A stretch of DNA of 56,947 nucleotides from Mesorhizobium sp. SCN 65-20 (GCA_001724355.1 MEEF01000009.1:1-56947), one strand, 5' to 3'. Shown: positions 16,424-25,498, counted from the first letter of the stretch. The notes: generated by a model not told the origin, from the sequence alone. A program made the numbers and translations.

Positions 16424-17959
16424 TCAGCCCTGATTGACAGGCAGGGCGACGAAGCGGTTGGAGTTTTCGCGGCTGATCTGGAACAGCACCGCCTTGCGGC
16501 CCGCCTTCTCAGCCTGGTCGAGCGCCTTGGTGACGTCGGCCGGCGCATTGACCTCCATTGCGTTCACCGCGGTGATGACGTCGCCGGCCTGGATGCCCCG
16601 GTCGGCGGCATCGCTCGACGGATCGACATCGGTGACCACCAGGCCCTTGCCGTCCTCCGAGTTGGTGACGGTCAGGCCGAGGTCGGCCAGCGAGCTGGGC
16701 TCGCGGGCATCCGACTTCTCATCGGCCGAAGCCTGCTTGTTGGCACCGGGGATCTCGCCGAGGCCCACCTTGAGCGTCTCGGACTTGCCACTGCGCCACA
16801 CGGTCACGTCCACCGACTTGCCCGGAGCGATGCCGGCGACGAGGCGCGACAGTTCCTTCGGCGAGGCGACTTCCTTGCCGTCGACGGCGGTGATGATGTC
16901 ACCGGCGGCGATGCCAGCCTTCTTGGCCGGGCCGTCATCCTGGGCGCTCGCAACCAGCGCACCCGCTTCCTTGGTCAGGCCGAGCGACTCGGCGATGTCC
17001 TTGGTCACCGGCTGGATCTCGACGCCGAGCCAGCCGCGCTGGACGGTGCCGCTCTTCATGAGGTCTGCCACCACCTGCTTGGCGGTCGAGGCGGGGATGG
17101 CGAATGCGATGCCGACGTTGCCGCCCGAGGGCGAGAAGATGGCCGTATTGATGCCGACCACCTCGCCATTGAGGTTGAAGGCGGGGCCGCCGGAGTTGCC
17201 GCGGTTCACCGCCGCGTCGATCTGGATGAAGTCGTCGTACGGACCGGCGCCGATGTCACGGCCGCGGGCCGACACGATGCCGGCGGTGACGGTGCCGCCC
17301 AGGCCGAACGGATTGCCGACCGCCACCACCCAGTCGCCGACGCGGACCTTGGAGTCGTCAGCGAAGCCGACATAGGTGAACTTGGTATCGGCAGCATCGA
17401 CCTTCAGCACGGCGAGGTCGGTGCGCGGATCGGTGCCGATCAGCTTGGCGTCGTATTCCTTGCCGTCGTCGGTGACGACCGTATAGGCGGTGCCGTCCTC
17501 GACCACGTGGTTGTTGGTGACAAGATAGCCGTCGTCCGAGATGAAGAAGCCCGAACCCTGGGCCACGGGCCGCGGACGCGCGTCACGGTCGCGGCGGTTG
17601 TTGTAGCGCTGGCCGCGGTCCTGGTTGCCGTCCTCGCCGAACTGGCGGAAGAAGCGCTTGAGGGGATGGTCGTCGGGGAGATTGTCGAAGCCGCGCTGGT
17701 CCATGAACGGCGACATGCCGCGGTCGGCGGCCGGATCGATCTTGGCCTTGACCTGCACGCTGACGACCGCCGGGGAAACCTGATCCACGACATCTGCGAA
17801 GCCGGGCGCCTGGGGCGCCTCGACGCGAACCGCCTGAGCGAAGACGGGGGCCGTCCCGCCGGCCACGCCGCCCAGACCGATCGCGCCGGCAATCGCGACG
17901 GATGCAGCAGCGGCCATGAAGCGCTTGCGCGAACGAGAAAGGGGGGTGGAAGTGGTCAT
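16424..17959 (-). CDS. degP: Do-like (DegP/HtrA) periplasmic serine protease
   Basis: A 511-residue protein starting at the ATG 17959 (MTTSTPLSRSRKRF), with an N-terminal signal segment ending in VFAQA. The trypsin-like domain has the triad H151 (VTNNHVVED), D181 (TDLAVLKVD) and S256 (GNSGGPAF). Two PDZ domains follow (about 290-380 and 405-500), giving standard HtrA/DegP length. It degrades or refolds damaged envelope proteins. It sits 114 nt after ccmH on the same strand, the degP1 position in rhizobia, and upstream of a two-component pair. Confidence 0.95.
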   Translation of the reverse strand: MTTSTPLSRSRKRFMAAAASVAIAGAIGLGGVAGGTAPVFAQAVRVEAPQAPGFADVVDQVSPAVVSVQVKAKIDPAADRGMSPFMDQRGFDNLPDDHPLKRFFRQFGEDGNQDRGQRYNNRRDRDARPRPVAQGSGFFISDDGYLVTNNHVVEDGTAYTVVTDDGKEYDAKLIGTDPRTDLAVLKVDAADTKFTYVGFADDSKVRVGDWVVAVGNPFGLGGTVTAGIVSARGRDIGAGPYDDFIQIDAAVNRGNSGGPAFNLNGEVVGINTAIFSPSGGNVGIAFAIPASTAKQVVADLMKSGTVQRGWLGVEIQPVTKDIAESLGLTKEAGALVASAQDDGPAKKAGIAAGDIITAVDGKEVASPKELSRLVAGIAPGKSVDVTVWRSGKSETLKVGLGEIPGANKQASADEKSDAREPSSLADLGLTVTNSEDGKGLVVTDVDPSSDAADRGIQAGDVITAVNAMEVNAPADVTKALDQAEKAGRKAVLFQISRENSNRFVALPVNQG

Positions 17960-18073
17960 TTTTCTCTGATCCTCTTGGTCTGGATGATCGTGCATCCTGT
18001 GACTCAAGAGATAGAGAGGCTCACATTACGGCGCCATTTCCGAAGGATGAAACTTTCGTAATGTTGGGCGCCG

Positions 18074-18541
18074 TCAGCCGTCTTTGCGCAGGATCGCATC
18101 GAGCGCATCCTGCTCTTCCTTGGTCAGGTCGGCCGGCTCCTGCCGGCGCCGGGACCTCGCGGAAAGGATGACGAACGCGCCTCCCGCAGCCAATATCAGG
18201 ATCGGCGCGGCCCAAAGCAGCGCATTGCGCATGTTGAATTGCGGCTTGAGCAGCACGAATTCGCCATAGCGCGACACGACGAAGTCGATCACCTGCTCGT
18301 CGGTGTCGCCGGCGACCAGGCGCTCGCGCACCAGGACGCGCAGGTCGGCGGCGAGATCGGCGTCGGATTCATCGATCGACTGATTCTGGCAGACCATGCA
18401 GCGCAGCCCTGTCGACAGGGCGCGGGCGCGTGCCTCGAGCACCGGGTCGGCCAGCATTTCGCTGGGCTTCACGGCCAGCGCGGTGCCGGCGAACAGGAAC
18501 GCCGCGAGGAACACTGCCAGGGAAGTCAGTTTCGCGTTCAT
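18074..18541 (-). CDS. ccmH: Cytochrome c maturation protein CcmH/CycL
   Basis: A 155-residue protein. The true start is the ATG at 18541, overlapping the ccmF stop (TGATG); the ORF is open upstream only as a shadow of ccmF. A signal peptide (residues 1-23) is followed by the redox motif LRCMVCQNQ with C48 and C51, then a membrane helix near 105-125 and a charged C-terminal tail. CcmH presents reduced apocytochrome c to the haem lyase complex with CcmF and CcmI on the periplasmic side. Confidence 0.96.
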   Translation of the reverse strand: MNAKLTSLAVFLAAFLFAGTALAVKPSEMLADPVLEARARALSTGLRCMVCQNQSIDESDADLAADLRVLVRERLVAGDTDEQVIDFVVSRYGEFVLLKPQFNMRNALLWAAPILILAAGGAFVILSARSRRRQEPADLTKEEQDALDAILRKDG

Positions 18542-20529
18542 CACGATGCAACGCCCACCTTGACGGGGCCTGCGGACTTGCGGCGCGCAGGCGCACCGAC
18601 CCGCAGGCGCCGGTCCATCAGCGACACGAAACCGCCCGCCATCATGAACAGCGGTCCGAGCCAGATCAGGAGCACCAGGGGTTTCCACCAGAGCCTGACG
18701 ACCACCGCGCCCTCGGGCGTGCTGTCGCCGAGCGAGATGTAGAGCTGGCTGAGCCACATCGTCTTGATACCCGCCTCGGTCGTCGGAAACTGGCGGGCGG
18801 GATAGAACCGCTTGGCGGAGACGATCTGCGCGACCGGCTTGCCGTCGGCGCCGAGCAGCCAGAAGCGCCCTTGGTCTTCGGTGTAGTTCGGACCACGGGT
18901 TGGCTGCAGCCCCTCGAAGCGCAGGCTCTTTCCGGCGATCTCGACGGTCTGGCCCGGTTTCATGACCAGTATCTCTTCGCTCTGGAAGGCGACGACCCCG
19001 ACGATCCCAATCAACGTAAGCCCCAGTCCGAGATGCGCCAGTGCCGTACCGAACACCGAGCGCGGCAGGCCGATGAACCGACGCAGGGCAACGGCGGACG
19101 TCACCGAACCGATGCCGGACTTCAGCGCAAGGTCGGTGAGCGCGCCGAGCACCAGCCAGGTGCCAAGGCCGGCGCCGAGCGCTGCAAAGACCGAAGCACC
19201 GTCAATGAACAGCAGCGTCGCGAGAACCACCAGCAGTGCCCCGCCGAAGGCGAACATCAGCCGTTGCGCCACCGCGAACACGTCGCCGCGCTTCCAGGCC
19301 AGCAGCGGCCCGAAGGGGACGATAGCCAGCAACGGGAGCATGACCGGGCCGAAGGTGAGGTTGAAGAAGGGTTCGCCCACCGAGATCTTCTCGGCGGAAA
19401 CCGCCTCGACGACGAGAGGATAGAGCGTGCCGATGAGCACCGTCGCCGTCGCCGTCGTCAGGAACAGGTTGTTCAGGACCAGCGAGCCTTCGCGGGAAAT
19501 CGGGTGGAAGAGCCCGCCCGCGGTCAACGAGGAGGCGCGCAGGGCAAACAGGGTCAGCGACCCACCGATGAAGAACGTAAGGATGGCCAGGATGAACACG
19601 CCGCGGCTCGGGTCCGAGGCGAAGGCATGAACGGAGGTGAGCACGCCCGACCGAACCAGGAAGGTGCCGAGCAGCGACAGCGAGAAGGTCAGGATGGCAA
19701 GCAGCAGCGTCCAGATCTTCAGCGCCGAACGCTTTTCCATCACGATAGCCGAATGCAGCAGCGCCGTGCCGGCGAGCCACGGCATGAACGAGGCGTTCTC
19801 GACCGGATCCCAGAACCAGAAGCCGCCCCAACCCAGTTCGTAATATGCCCAGTACGAGCCCATCGCGATGCCTCCGGTCAGGAAGACCCATGCGGCTAGC
19901 GTCCAGGGGCGGACCCATCGTGCCCAGGCCGCGTCGATGCGGCCCTCGATCAGGGCGGCGACGGCGAAGGAGAAGCAGACCGAGAAGCCGACATAGCCGA
20001 GGTAGAGCAGCGGCGGATGAACCGCGAGGCCAATGTCCTGCAGGATCGGGTTGAGGTCGCGACCCTCGATCGGGGCGGGGATGAGCCGCGTGAACGGGTT
20101 CGAGGTGATCACGATGAAGAGCAGGAAGGCGGTTGCGATCCAGCCCTGCACGGCGAGCACGTTGGCCCGCAGCGTCGCGGGCAGGTTGCCGCCGAATAGA
20201 GCCACCATGGCGCTGAAAAAGCTCAGGATCAGGATCCAGAGCAGCATCGAGCCCTCATGGTTGCCCCATGTGCCGGTGATCTTGAAGAGCATCGGCTTGA
20301 GCGAGTGAGAATTCTCCCAGACGTTGACCACCGAGAAATCCGACAGCACGTAGGCCATCGTCAGCGCGGTGAACGACAGGGCGATCAGCGCCAGCGCCGT
20401 GACGGCAACGGGGCCGCCGACCGCCATCAACCGCGCGTCGCCGGTTCTCGCACCGACCATGGGAACAATCGACTGCACGACCGACAGGACGAGAGCCAGG
20501 ATGAGTGCAAAGTGACCGATCTCGACCAT
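18541..20529 (-). CDS. ccmF: Haem lyase subunit CcmF/CycK
   Basis: A 662-residue polytopic membrane protein of the expected CcmF length. The tryptophan-rich haem-binding segment reads WGGFWFWDPVENASFMPW at about residues 228-245, and the conserved MLLWILILSFFSAM and GNHEGSMLL region lies near 95-120. It attaches haem to apocytochromes c with CcmH and CcmI. It lies between ccmE (11-nt gap) and ccmH (1-nt overlap). Confidence 0.97.
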   Translation of the reverse strand: MVEIGHFALILALVLSVVQSIVPMVGARTGDARLMAVGGPVAVTALALIALSFTALTMAYVLSDFSVVNVWENSHSLKPMLFKITGTWGNHEGSMLLWILILSFFSAMVALFGGNLPATLRANVLAVQGWIATAFLLFIVITSNPFTRLIPAPIEGRDLNPILQDIGLAVHPPLLYLGYVGFSVCFSFAVAALIEGRIDAAWARWVRPWTLAAWVFLTGGIAMGSYWAYYELGWGGFWFWDPVENASFMPWLAGTALLHSAIVMEKRSALKIWTLLLAILTFSLSLLGTFLVRSGVLTSVHAFASDPSRGVFILAILTFFIGGSLTLFALRASSLTAGGLFHPISREGSLVLNNLFLTTATATVLIGTLYPLVVEAVSAEKISVGEPFFNLTFGPVMLPLLAIVPFGPLLAWKRGDVFAVAQRLMFAFGGALLVVLATLLFIDGASVFAALGAGLGTWLVLGALTDLALKSGIGSVTSAVALRRFIGLPRSVFGTALAHLGLGLTLIGIVGVVAFQSEEILVMKPGQTVEIAGKSLRFEGLQPTRGPNYTEDQGRFWLLGADGKPVAQIVSAKRFYPARQFPTTEAGIKTMWLSQLYISLGDSTPEGAVVVRLWWKPLVLLIWLGPLFMMAGGFVSLMDRRLRVGAPARRKSAGPVKVGVAS

Positions 20530-20540
20530 GTCGCTGCCGC

Positions 20541-20981
20541 CTACTGTTTCGTTTCCTGCCAGACGCCCTTTTCCTTCAGGCTGTCGGCAACTTCCTTGGG
20601 CATATAGTTTTCGTCGTGCTTGGCCAGCACGCTGTCGGCGACGAACACCCCGTCGGGTCCGAAAGTGCCTTCAGTGATGACGCCCTGCCCCTCGCGGAAA
20701 AGATCGGGCAAGAGGCCAGTGTAGCGCACCTTGACCGTCTCCTGGGAGTCGGTAACGCCAAATGCGACCTCCGTTCCCTGGCCGCGGATGATCGAGCCGT
20801 TCTCGACGAGTCCACCCAGTCGAATGCGCTGGCCCGACTCGAGGGTGGCAGCCTGGAGATCGCCGGGCATGTAGAAATAGGAGGCCTTCTGCCCCAGGGC
20901 GTAGAATGTCAGTGCCGTGGCGGCGCCTAAGAAGGCAAGCGCACCAGCGATGACCGACAAGCGCTTCTGTTTGCGCGTCAT
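20541..20981 (-). CDS. ccmE: Periplasmic haem chaperone CcmE/CycJ
   Basis: A 146-residue protein from the ATG at 20981 (MTRKQKRLSVIAG); the longer ORF is a shadow of ccmI. One N-terminal membrane anchor (about 8-28), then the OB-fold haem chaperone domain with the covalent haem ligand H122 and nearby Y126 in LAKHDENYMP. It receives haem from CcmC and passes it to the CcmFH lyase. Start is 2 nt after the ccmI stop. Confidence 0.97.
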   Translation of the reverse strand: MTRKQKRLSVIAGALAFLGAATALTFYALGQKASYFYMPGDLQAATLESGQRIRLGGLVENGSIIRGQGTEVAFGVTDSQETVKVRYTGLLPDLFREGQGVITEGTFGPDGVFVADSVLAKHDENYMPKEVADSLKEKGVWQETKQ

Positions 20982-20983
20982 GA

Positions 20984-22120
20984 TTACTCCGTAGCCTTCA
21001 GCCCGAGCGTCCCGGCCAATTCCGAGAGTTTCCGGCCGCCGTCGCTGTCGCGGCCGAGAGCGGCAAAGCCGCGGTCGAGCGCATCCTGGGCCTGGTCGTT
21101 CTTGCCGAGCACCGAATACGAACGGACCAGACGCAGCCATCCTTCCGGGTCGGCAGGATTCTGCCGCAGCTTTTCGTCGAGTCCAGCGACCATGTTCTCA
21201 ATCATCGCTTCCCTATCGCCCGACGACATGGATGCGGCAGCCTCGATATCGTCATTGCTGGGCCCGGGGGCACCGGCGACGGCGTCACGCTGCACCGGTT
21301 TGCCGCCCGCCTGGGCGGCAGCCTGCTCGGCCACCGCGCGCCACGGCGAATCCGCGGGCAGGCCGACGAGCATCTGCCTCCAGATGGCGGCGGCCTCGAC
21401 CATCTTGCCTTCCTGCGCCATGGCCAGGCCGAGGAAATAATGCGCCTTCGGATTCGCCGGCTCGAGCTGGATCGCGGCATCGAATGCCTCTCGCGCATCG
21501 GCGGTAACGATGCCGCCCGCCGTTGCGGCGATCGCTTCGCCCAGTCCGGCCTGGCGCGCCGCGGTGGCGCCCTCCAGCTTGATTGCATTGCCATAGGCCG
21601 TGACGGCGTCACTGACGCGACCGATCCGCATATAGACGGGCGCGAGCACATCCCAGCCCCGCCCGTCTGATGGATTGGCGACGAGATGGGCCTCGGCGCG
21701 CGCGATCAGGTCATTGACGGAACTGTCGGCCGGATTTTCGGCAAGGCGCGCGCTGAGCGGCTGGTCGGGAATGTCGGGCGAGCCCGCCACCGTGTAGACA
21801 CCCCAGCTGACCAGTGGCACGGCCAGCACGGCAATGCCGCCGATGACGCTGGCGGCAAGCATGGAGCCGCTGCGGGGCTTCGGCTGATCGTCCGAACCGA
21901 GCTTGATGATACGACGGGCGATCTCGGCGCGTGCATGCTCGGCATCGGGTGCCGCGATCACTCCGCGGGCGGCGTCCTTGTCGAGTTCGGCCAGCTGGTC
22001 GCGATAGACTTCGAGGTCGTGACTCTTGTCGACGTCCTCCTCCGCACGCCTCGCGAGCGGCAGCAGGACGGCAAGGCTTGCGACCAAAGTAAGTGAAGCG
22101 GCTATGACCCAGAAAAGCAT
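20984..22120 (-). CDS. ccmI: Cytochrome c maturation protein CcmI/CycH
   Basis: A 378-residue protein. An N-terminal helix (about 1-24) and a short cytoplasmic segment (EVYRDQLAELDKDAARGVI) are followed by a second helix near 95-115 and a periplasmic TPR region (AHYFLGLAMAQEGKMVEAAA, and PADPEGWLRLVRSYSVLGK). CcmI chaperones apocytochrome c to CcmFH. It is the first gene of the cycHJKL-type operon, about 100 nt after the lipoprotein gene. Confidence 0.94.
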   Translation of the reverse strand: MLFWVIAASLTLVASLAVLLPLARRAEEDVDKSHDLEVYRDQLAELDKDAARGVIAAPDAEHARAEIARRIIKLGSDDQPKPRSGSMLAASVIGGIAVLAVPLVSWGVYTVAGSPDIPDQPLSARLAENPADSSVNDLIARAEAHLVANPSDGRGWDVLAPVYMRIGRVSDAVTAYGNAIKLEGATAARQAGLGEAIAATAGGIVTADAREAFDAAIQLEPANPKAHYFLGLAMAQEGKMVEAAAIWRQMLVGLPADSPWRAVAEQAAAQAGGKPVQRDAVAGAPGPSNDDIEAAASMSSGDREAMIENMVAGLDEKLRQNPADPEGWLRLVRSYSVLGKNDQAQDALDRGFAALGRDSDGGRKLSELAGTLGLKATE

Positions 22121-22216
22121 GTCGAATAAATAGCCACCGGCAATAGAACTGCCAACATCGCCACCCTGCGGCTTATTGACGGTTCAGCACCCCTGCGACC
22201 AGCCGCCGCGCAGGCC

Positions 22217-22660
22217 TCAGTTCAGGGGCGTCCAACTGCCATCGGGATTGCGGCAGGCCGTTCCGCGCGCGACCAGCGGCGTTCCGCCGGTGAACACTGT
22301 CTGCGAATACTGGCGGCAATCCTGCGATCCGACCCTGTAGGGCTGGGCTGCGACAACTTCGCCGGACGCGCCGTTGCCTTTCCAGCCGACGGCCTGCCCG
22401 CCCTGACCGTATTCCAGGGCACGATACTCGGCCTCGAGCGCCTTGCGGCGGTCGCTGCCGCTCAGGCCGTTGCCGATGGAGCCGCCGATGAGGCCGCCGT
22501 CCATTGCGTCTATGATCCGGGCCGCGACCTTGCCGCTGGAGGCCGAGCCGTCCGATCCTCCCACCGAGGGGATTATCCCGCCGCCGCCCAGGCCGCTGGT
22601 TGTGCAGCCGGAAACGGCGATCACCCCGGCAACCAGTGCCAACCGAAGTCTCATGCTCAT
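22217..22660 (-). CDS. Outer-membrane lipoprotein with glycine-zipper / 17-kDa antigen-like region
   Basis: A 147-residue protein starting at the ATG 22660 (MSMRLRLALVAG); a second ATG at 22654 is also possible. The N-terminus is a lipoprotein signal with a lipobox at AVSGC. A glycine-rich stretch (GGLIGGSIGNGLSG) resembles the glycine-zipper segment of the rickettsial 17-kDa surface antigen family, and the C-terminal part has the CRQYSQTV...ACRNPDGSW pattern of that family, with two Cys. It is probably lipidated and outer-membrane associated. Function unknown. It sits between feuQ and ccmI. Confidence 0.85.
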   Translation of the reverse strand: MSMRLRLALVAGVIAVSGCTTSGLGGGGIIPSVGGSDGSASSGKVAARIIDAMDGGLIGGSIGNGLSGSDRRKALEAEYRALEYGQGGQAVGWKGNGASGEVVAAQPYRVGSQDCRQYSQTVFTGGTPLVARGTACRNPDGSWTPLN

Positions 22661-22752
22661 CACCGGTCCCGAATTAGCGTCCACTTACAATGGCTTGGCG
22701 TCGCGTTAGTTTGCATCTTTGGCCGAAATGGGGCCGATTCGGCCAGCCCAAT

Positions 22753-24108
22753 CTACTGCACGCCGCGCAGTTCCACGACTGCCTTCAAACCGCCCATGCC
22801 GGAGCGCTCCAAAGACAGCGTGCCGCCATACTCCTTGACCAGGTCGGCCACGATGGCGAGGCCCAGACCGGTGCCCGGCTTGGTCTCATCCAGGCGCTTG
22901 CCGCGCTTCATCGCCTCGCGCGCCTTATCTTCGGGAATTCCAGGCCCGTCGTCCTCGATCACGATCGAGAAACGCGGCGGCTCCTCGCCTACAGCCGGCG
23001 CGGTCCGGACCGAGACCCGAACCTCGCCGGAGGCCCATTTCATAGCGTTTTCGAGGAGATTGCCGACGATTTCCTCAAGATCCTCGCGCTCGCCGGCGAA
23101 CAGGACCTCGTCTTCCGGAAGCACCAGCGAGAACTTTGCGCCGCGCGAGAGTTTGTCCATCACCCGGACCATGCGCTGCAGCAACGGCGCGACCGGCGTC
23201 CGGTAGACCACGCTCTCGCGCTGGGCGGCGACGCGGGCGCGCTGCAGATAGTGATCGATCTGCTTTTGCATCGCCGCCGCGTGATCCGCGATGAGCTGCC
23301 CCTTCTGACCGCCCATGGCTCTGCCCTCGTTGAGCATCACCGCCAAGGGCGTCTTGAGCGAATGCGCCAGGTTGCCGACCTGCGTGCGGGACCGCTCGAC
23401 GATGCGGCGGTTGTTCTCGATGAGCGCGTTGGTTTCGTTGGCAAGCGGCTGAATTTCGGCCGGGAACTGCCCGGTCAGGCGCTGGGCCGTGCCTTCGCGC
23501 ACCATGGCGAGTGCCGCGCGCACTCGGCTGAGCGGCCGCAGTCCCAGCAGGATGGCGATGGCGTTGATCGCGATCATGCCGATGCCGAACAGCGAAAGAT
23601 AGGAAAATAGCCGCCACTCGAAGCCGCGGATTTCGTCCTCGAGTTCGCTGCGGTTGCCCATGACCCGGAAACGGGCGATGCGGTTCTGGGAGTCGAGCAC
23701 GAATTCGCTCTCGAACACCTCCAGTTCCTCGCCGGAAATGCCCTCGGTCCTGTACTGGCGCTGGAAATCGTTGTCGAAGCGAACTTCATCTGCGCCGGGC
23801 GAGGGAATGGCCTCGGTCATGGACGAGGACCGCAACTGGCCTACCAGCCCCTTGGAAACCGGTTCGACCGACCAGTACCAGCCCGATTCCGGCTCCGAAA
23901 ATCGCAGATCGCCGAGATCCGGGCCACCCGTCAGCGTGCCGCTCTCGGACACGCCGACCGAGCCGATCAGGTTGAACAGATGCGCCGACAGAAGGCTGTC
24001 GAAGCCTCGTTCGCTCGTCTGGCGATAAAGCGAGCCGATCACCGTGAAGATCAGCGCAAAGGCAAGGATCGCCCAGATCGTCGAGAACGCAATGACGCGA
24101 AAGGCCAA
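22753..24108 (-). CDS. feuQ: FeuQ-type (PhoQ-like) sensor histidine kinase
   Basis: About 451 residues. Two membrane helices (near the N-terminus and about 160-185) enclose a periplasmic sensor domain; then a HAMP-like linker, HisKA with AHSLKTPLAVMLNEG and HATPase_c (NLLENAMKWAS, EDDGPGIPED, GTGLGLAIVADL). The AHSLKTPL H-box is the PhoQ/FeuQ type. In Sinorhizobium FeuQ-FeuP governs cyclic glucan export and osmoadaptation. The first usable start is a TTG at 24108 with no good ribosome site. The frame upstream is open and encodes basic, helix-preceding residues back into feuP, so the start may lie further upstream at a non-standard codon. Confidence 0.85.
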   Translation of the reverse strand: MAFRVIAFSTIWAILAFALIFTVIGSLYRQTSERGFDSLLSAHLFNLIGSVGVSESGTLTGGPDLGDLRFSEPESGWYWSVEPVSKGLVGQLRSSSMTEAIPSPGADEVRFDNDFQRQYRTEGISGEELEVFESEFVLDSQNRIARFRVMGNRSELEDEIRGFEWRLFSYLSLFGIGMIAINAIAILLGLRPLSRVRAALAMVREGTAQRLTGQFPAEIQPLANETNALIENNRRIVERSRTQVGNLAHSLKTPLAVMLNEGRAMGGQKGQLIADHAAAMQKQIDHYLQRARVAAQRESVVYRTPVAPLLQRMVRVMDKLSRGAKFSLVLPEDEVLFAGEREDLEEIVGNLLENAMKWASGEVRVSVRTAPAVGEEPPRFSIVIEDDGPGIPEDKAREAMKRGKRLDETKPGTGLGLAIVADLVKEYGGTLSLERSGMGGLKAVVELRGVQ

Positions 24109-24175
24109 CGACCGCGGGCCGAGGCTCAGCGCGTACCGCTTCCAGCGAGACAGTCGTTTGCCGAGCTTTTCCGCC

Positions 24176-24841
24176 TTACGCCTCCGGCTCGCGCATGCGG
24201 TATCCCATACCGCGGACGGTTTCGATCATGTCGATGCCCATCTTCTTGCGAAGGCGCCCGACGAAGACCTCGATGGTGTTGGAATCCCGGTCGAAATCCT
24301 GGTCGTAGAGGTGCTCGACCAGTTCGGTCCGCGACACGACCTCGCCCATGTGATGCATCAGGTAGGCGAGAAGCCGGAACTCATGCGAGGTGAGTTTCAA
24401 CGGGACGCCGTTGACATCCGCCTTGGACGCCTTGGTGTCTAGCCTGACCGGGCCGCAGGAAAGCTCGGACGACGCGTGGCCGGCCGCGCGCCTGATCAGC
24501 GCCCTCACCCGCGCCAGCACCTCCTCGATATGGAAGGGCTTGGTCACGTAGTCGTCGGCGCCCGCATCGATGCCGGCGACCTTGTCGCTCCATCGATCTC
24601 GCGCCGTCAGCATGAGAACGGGCATCTTGCGGCCGTCGCGGCGCCAGCGCTCGACCACGCTGATGCCGTCCATCTGCGGAAGGCCGATGTCGAGGACGAC
24701 CGCATCATAGGGTTCGGTATCTCCGAGGTAATGCCCTTCCTCGCCGTCGAAAGCCTTGTCGACGACATAGCCGGCATCCGTCAGCGCCTCGGAAATCTGG
24801 CGACTGAGTTCCTTGTCATCCTCGACGACGAGTATCCGCAT
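24176..24841 (-). CDS. feuP: FeuP-type (PhoP-like) response regulator
   Basis: A 221-residue OmpR-family regulator. Receiver domain with EDD near the start, phospho-acceptor Asp in AVVLDIGLPQMDG and Lys in VTKPFHIEEVL. Winged helix with LTSHEFRLLAYLMHHMGEVV and SNTIEVFVGRLRKKMG. The sequence is of the PhoP/FeuP type, and it precedes a FeuQ-type kinase on the same strand and a small secreted protein in the FeuN position. This three-gene order with downstream cycHJKL is typical of rhizobia. Confidence 0.9.
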   Translation of the reverse strand: MRILVVEDDKELSRQISEALTDAGYVVDKAFDGEEGHYLGDTEPYDAVVLDIGLPQMDGISVVERWRRDGRKMPVLMLTARDRWSDKVAGIDAGADDYVTKPFHIEEVLARVRALIRRAAGHASSELSCGPVRLDTKASKADVNGVPLKLTSHEFRLLAYLMHHMGEVVSRTELVEHLYDQDFDRDSNTIEVFVGRLRKKMGIDMIETVRGMGYRMREPEA

Positions 24842-24911
24842 GCGTTTCTGAGCAACCGTTACTAGTTTGAGGTGAGATATAGGCCGATTCCGCCCGGGTG
24901 GAAATCAGCGC

Positions 24912-25208
24912 CTAGTTGGCCGGAACGACCACTTCGACGCGGCGGGGACGCTGGCCGTCCTTGCCCGGCACCAGCACGACGATCACGCAGACGGGCTGGC
25001 CGCCCTGGCTGGATTCGGATGCACGGGCCAGGGTGCCGCCATACTGGTCGGCCACCTGCTGCCCGATCGAATAGCAATCCGCGGCGGCCACGACGTACTC
25101 GCCGGCTTCGCTCGAGCGCAGGGGCGAAGCGCCCGCCGACGAGACGAAAATCCCTCCGGCGCAGAGCGCTGCAGTTGCAAGCCGGAATATGGAGCCAAGG
25201 GTGTTCAT
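24912..25208 (-). CDS. Small secreted PepSY-like protein, candidate FeuN
   Basis: A 98-residue protein with a signal peptide (MNTLGSIFRLATAAL...AGAS) and a mature domain of about 70 residues. The pattern CYSIGQQVADQYGGTLARA, then QPVCVIVVLVPGKDGQRPRR and VEVVVPAN, resembles a PepSY fold. Two cysteines (in ADCYS and PVCVI) could form a disulfide. It lies 70 nt upstream of feuP on the same strand, where S. meliloti has feuN, a small periplasmic inhibitor of FeuQ. The assignment is by position and type, not by recognised sequence identity. Confidence 0.6.
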   Translation of the reverse strand: MNTLGSIFRLATAALCAGGIFVSSAGASPLRSSEAGEYVVAAADCYSIGQQVADQYGGTLARASESSQGGQPVCVIVVLVPGKDGQRPRRVEVVVPAN

Positions 25209-25285
25209 GCCGGCACTTCTAATACAGCAGTGCTGAACGCGGAATGAACAATGAGTTCATGCAAATTCCGGCAAATGCAAGCGAT

Positions 25286-25498
25286 CTAGTTGCTGCCGAT
25301 CCGTTCCCTTGCACTCAGTCTGCCGAAGAGAGCGACCAGCCCGGACAACGCAGTGATTGCCTAGATTACTGTTTCCGCAACGGCAGAACTGTCAATGCCG
25401 TTCACTGGCATCCCGGAGAGGCCGCCGACCCCTATCAACGTCGTCACGATAGAGGCCCAGATGGTCCGTGAAAGATACCACGGCTTGAGGTTGGTCAT
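25286..25498 (-). pseudogene. Two-helix holin-like small membrane protein interrupted by an amber codon
   Basis: From the ATG at 25498 (ribosome site AAGGGAAG 6 nt upstream) the frame reads MTNLKPWYLSRTIWASIV, then TTLIGVGGLSGM, to residue 45, where a TAG occurs at 25361-25363. The same frame continues for 24 sensible residues (AITALSGLVALFGRLSARER...) to a second TAG at 25286-25288. Ignoring the internal stop gives a 70-residue protein with two membrane segments and basic ends, like the small holin-type genes that follow rhizobial phage and GTA tail genes. It begins 32 nt after the stop of the last GTA tail gene. One base change (CAG to TAG) would explain the break. Confidence 0.6.

Noticed and set aside
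25361..25363. Programmed amber readthrough (pyrrolysine-like) in the holin-like frame
   Set aside because: Nothing in the sequence around the TAG suggests a recoding element, and this lineage is not known to use it; a point mutation is simpler.
25244..25471. 75-codon plus-strand ORF near the FeuN-like gene
   Set aside because: Has no ribosome site and lies antisense to the better-supported holin-like frame.
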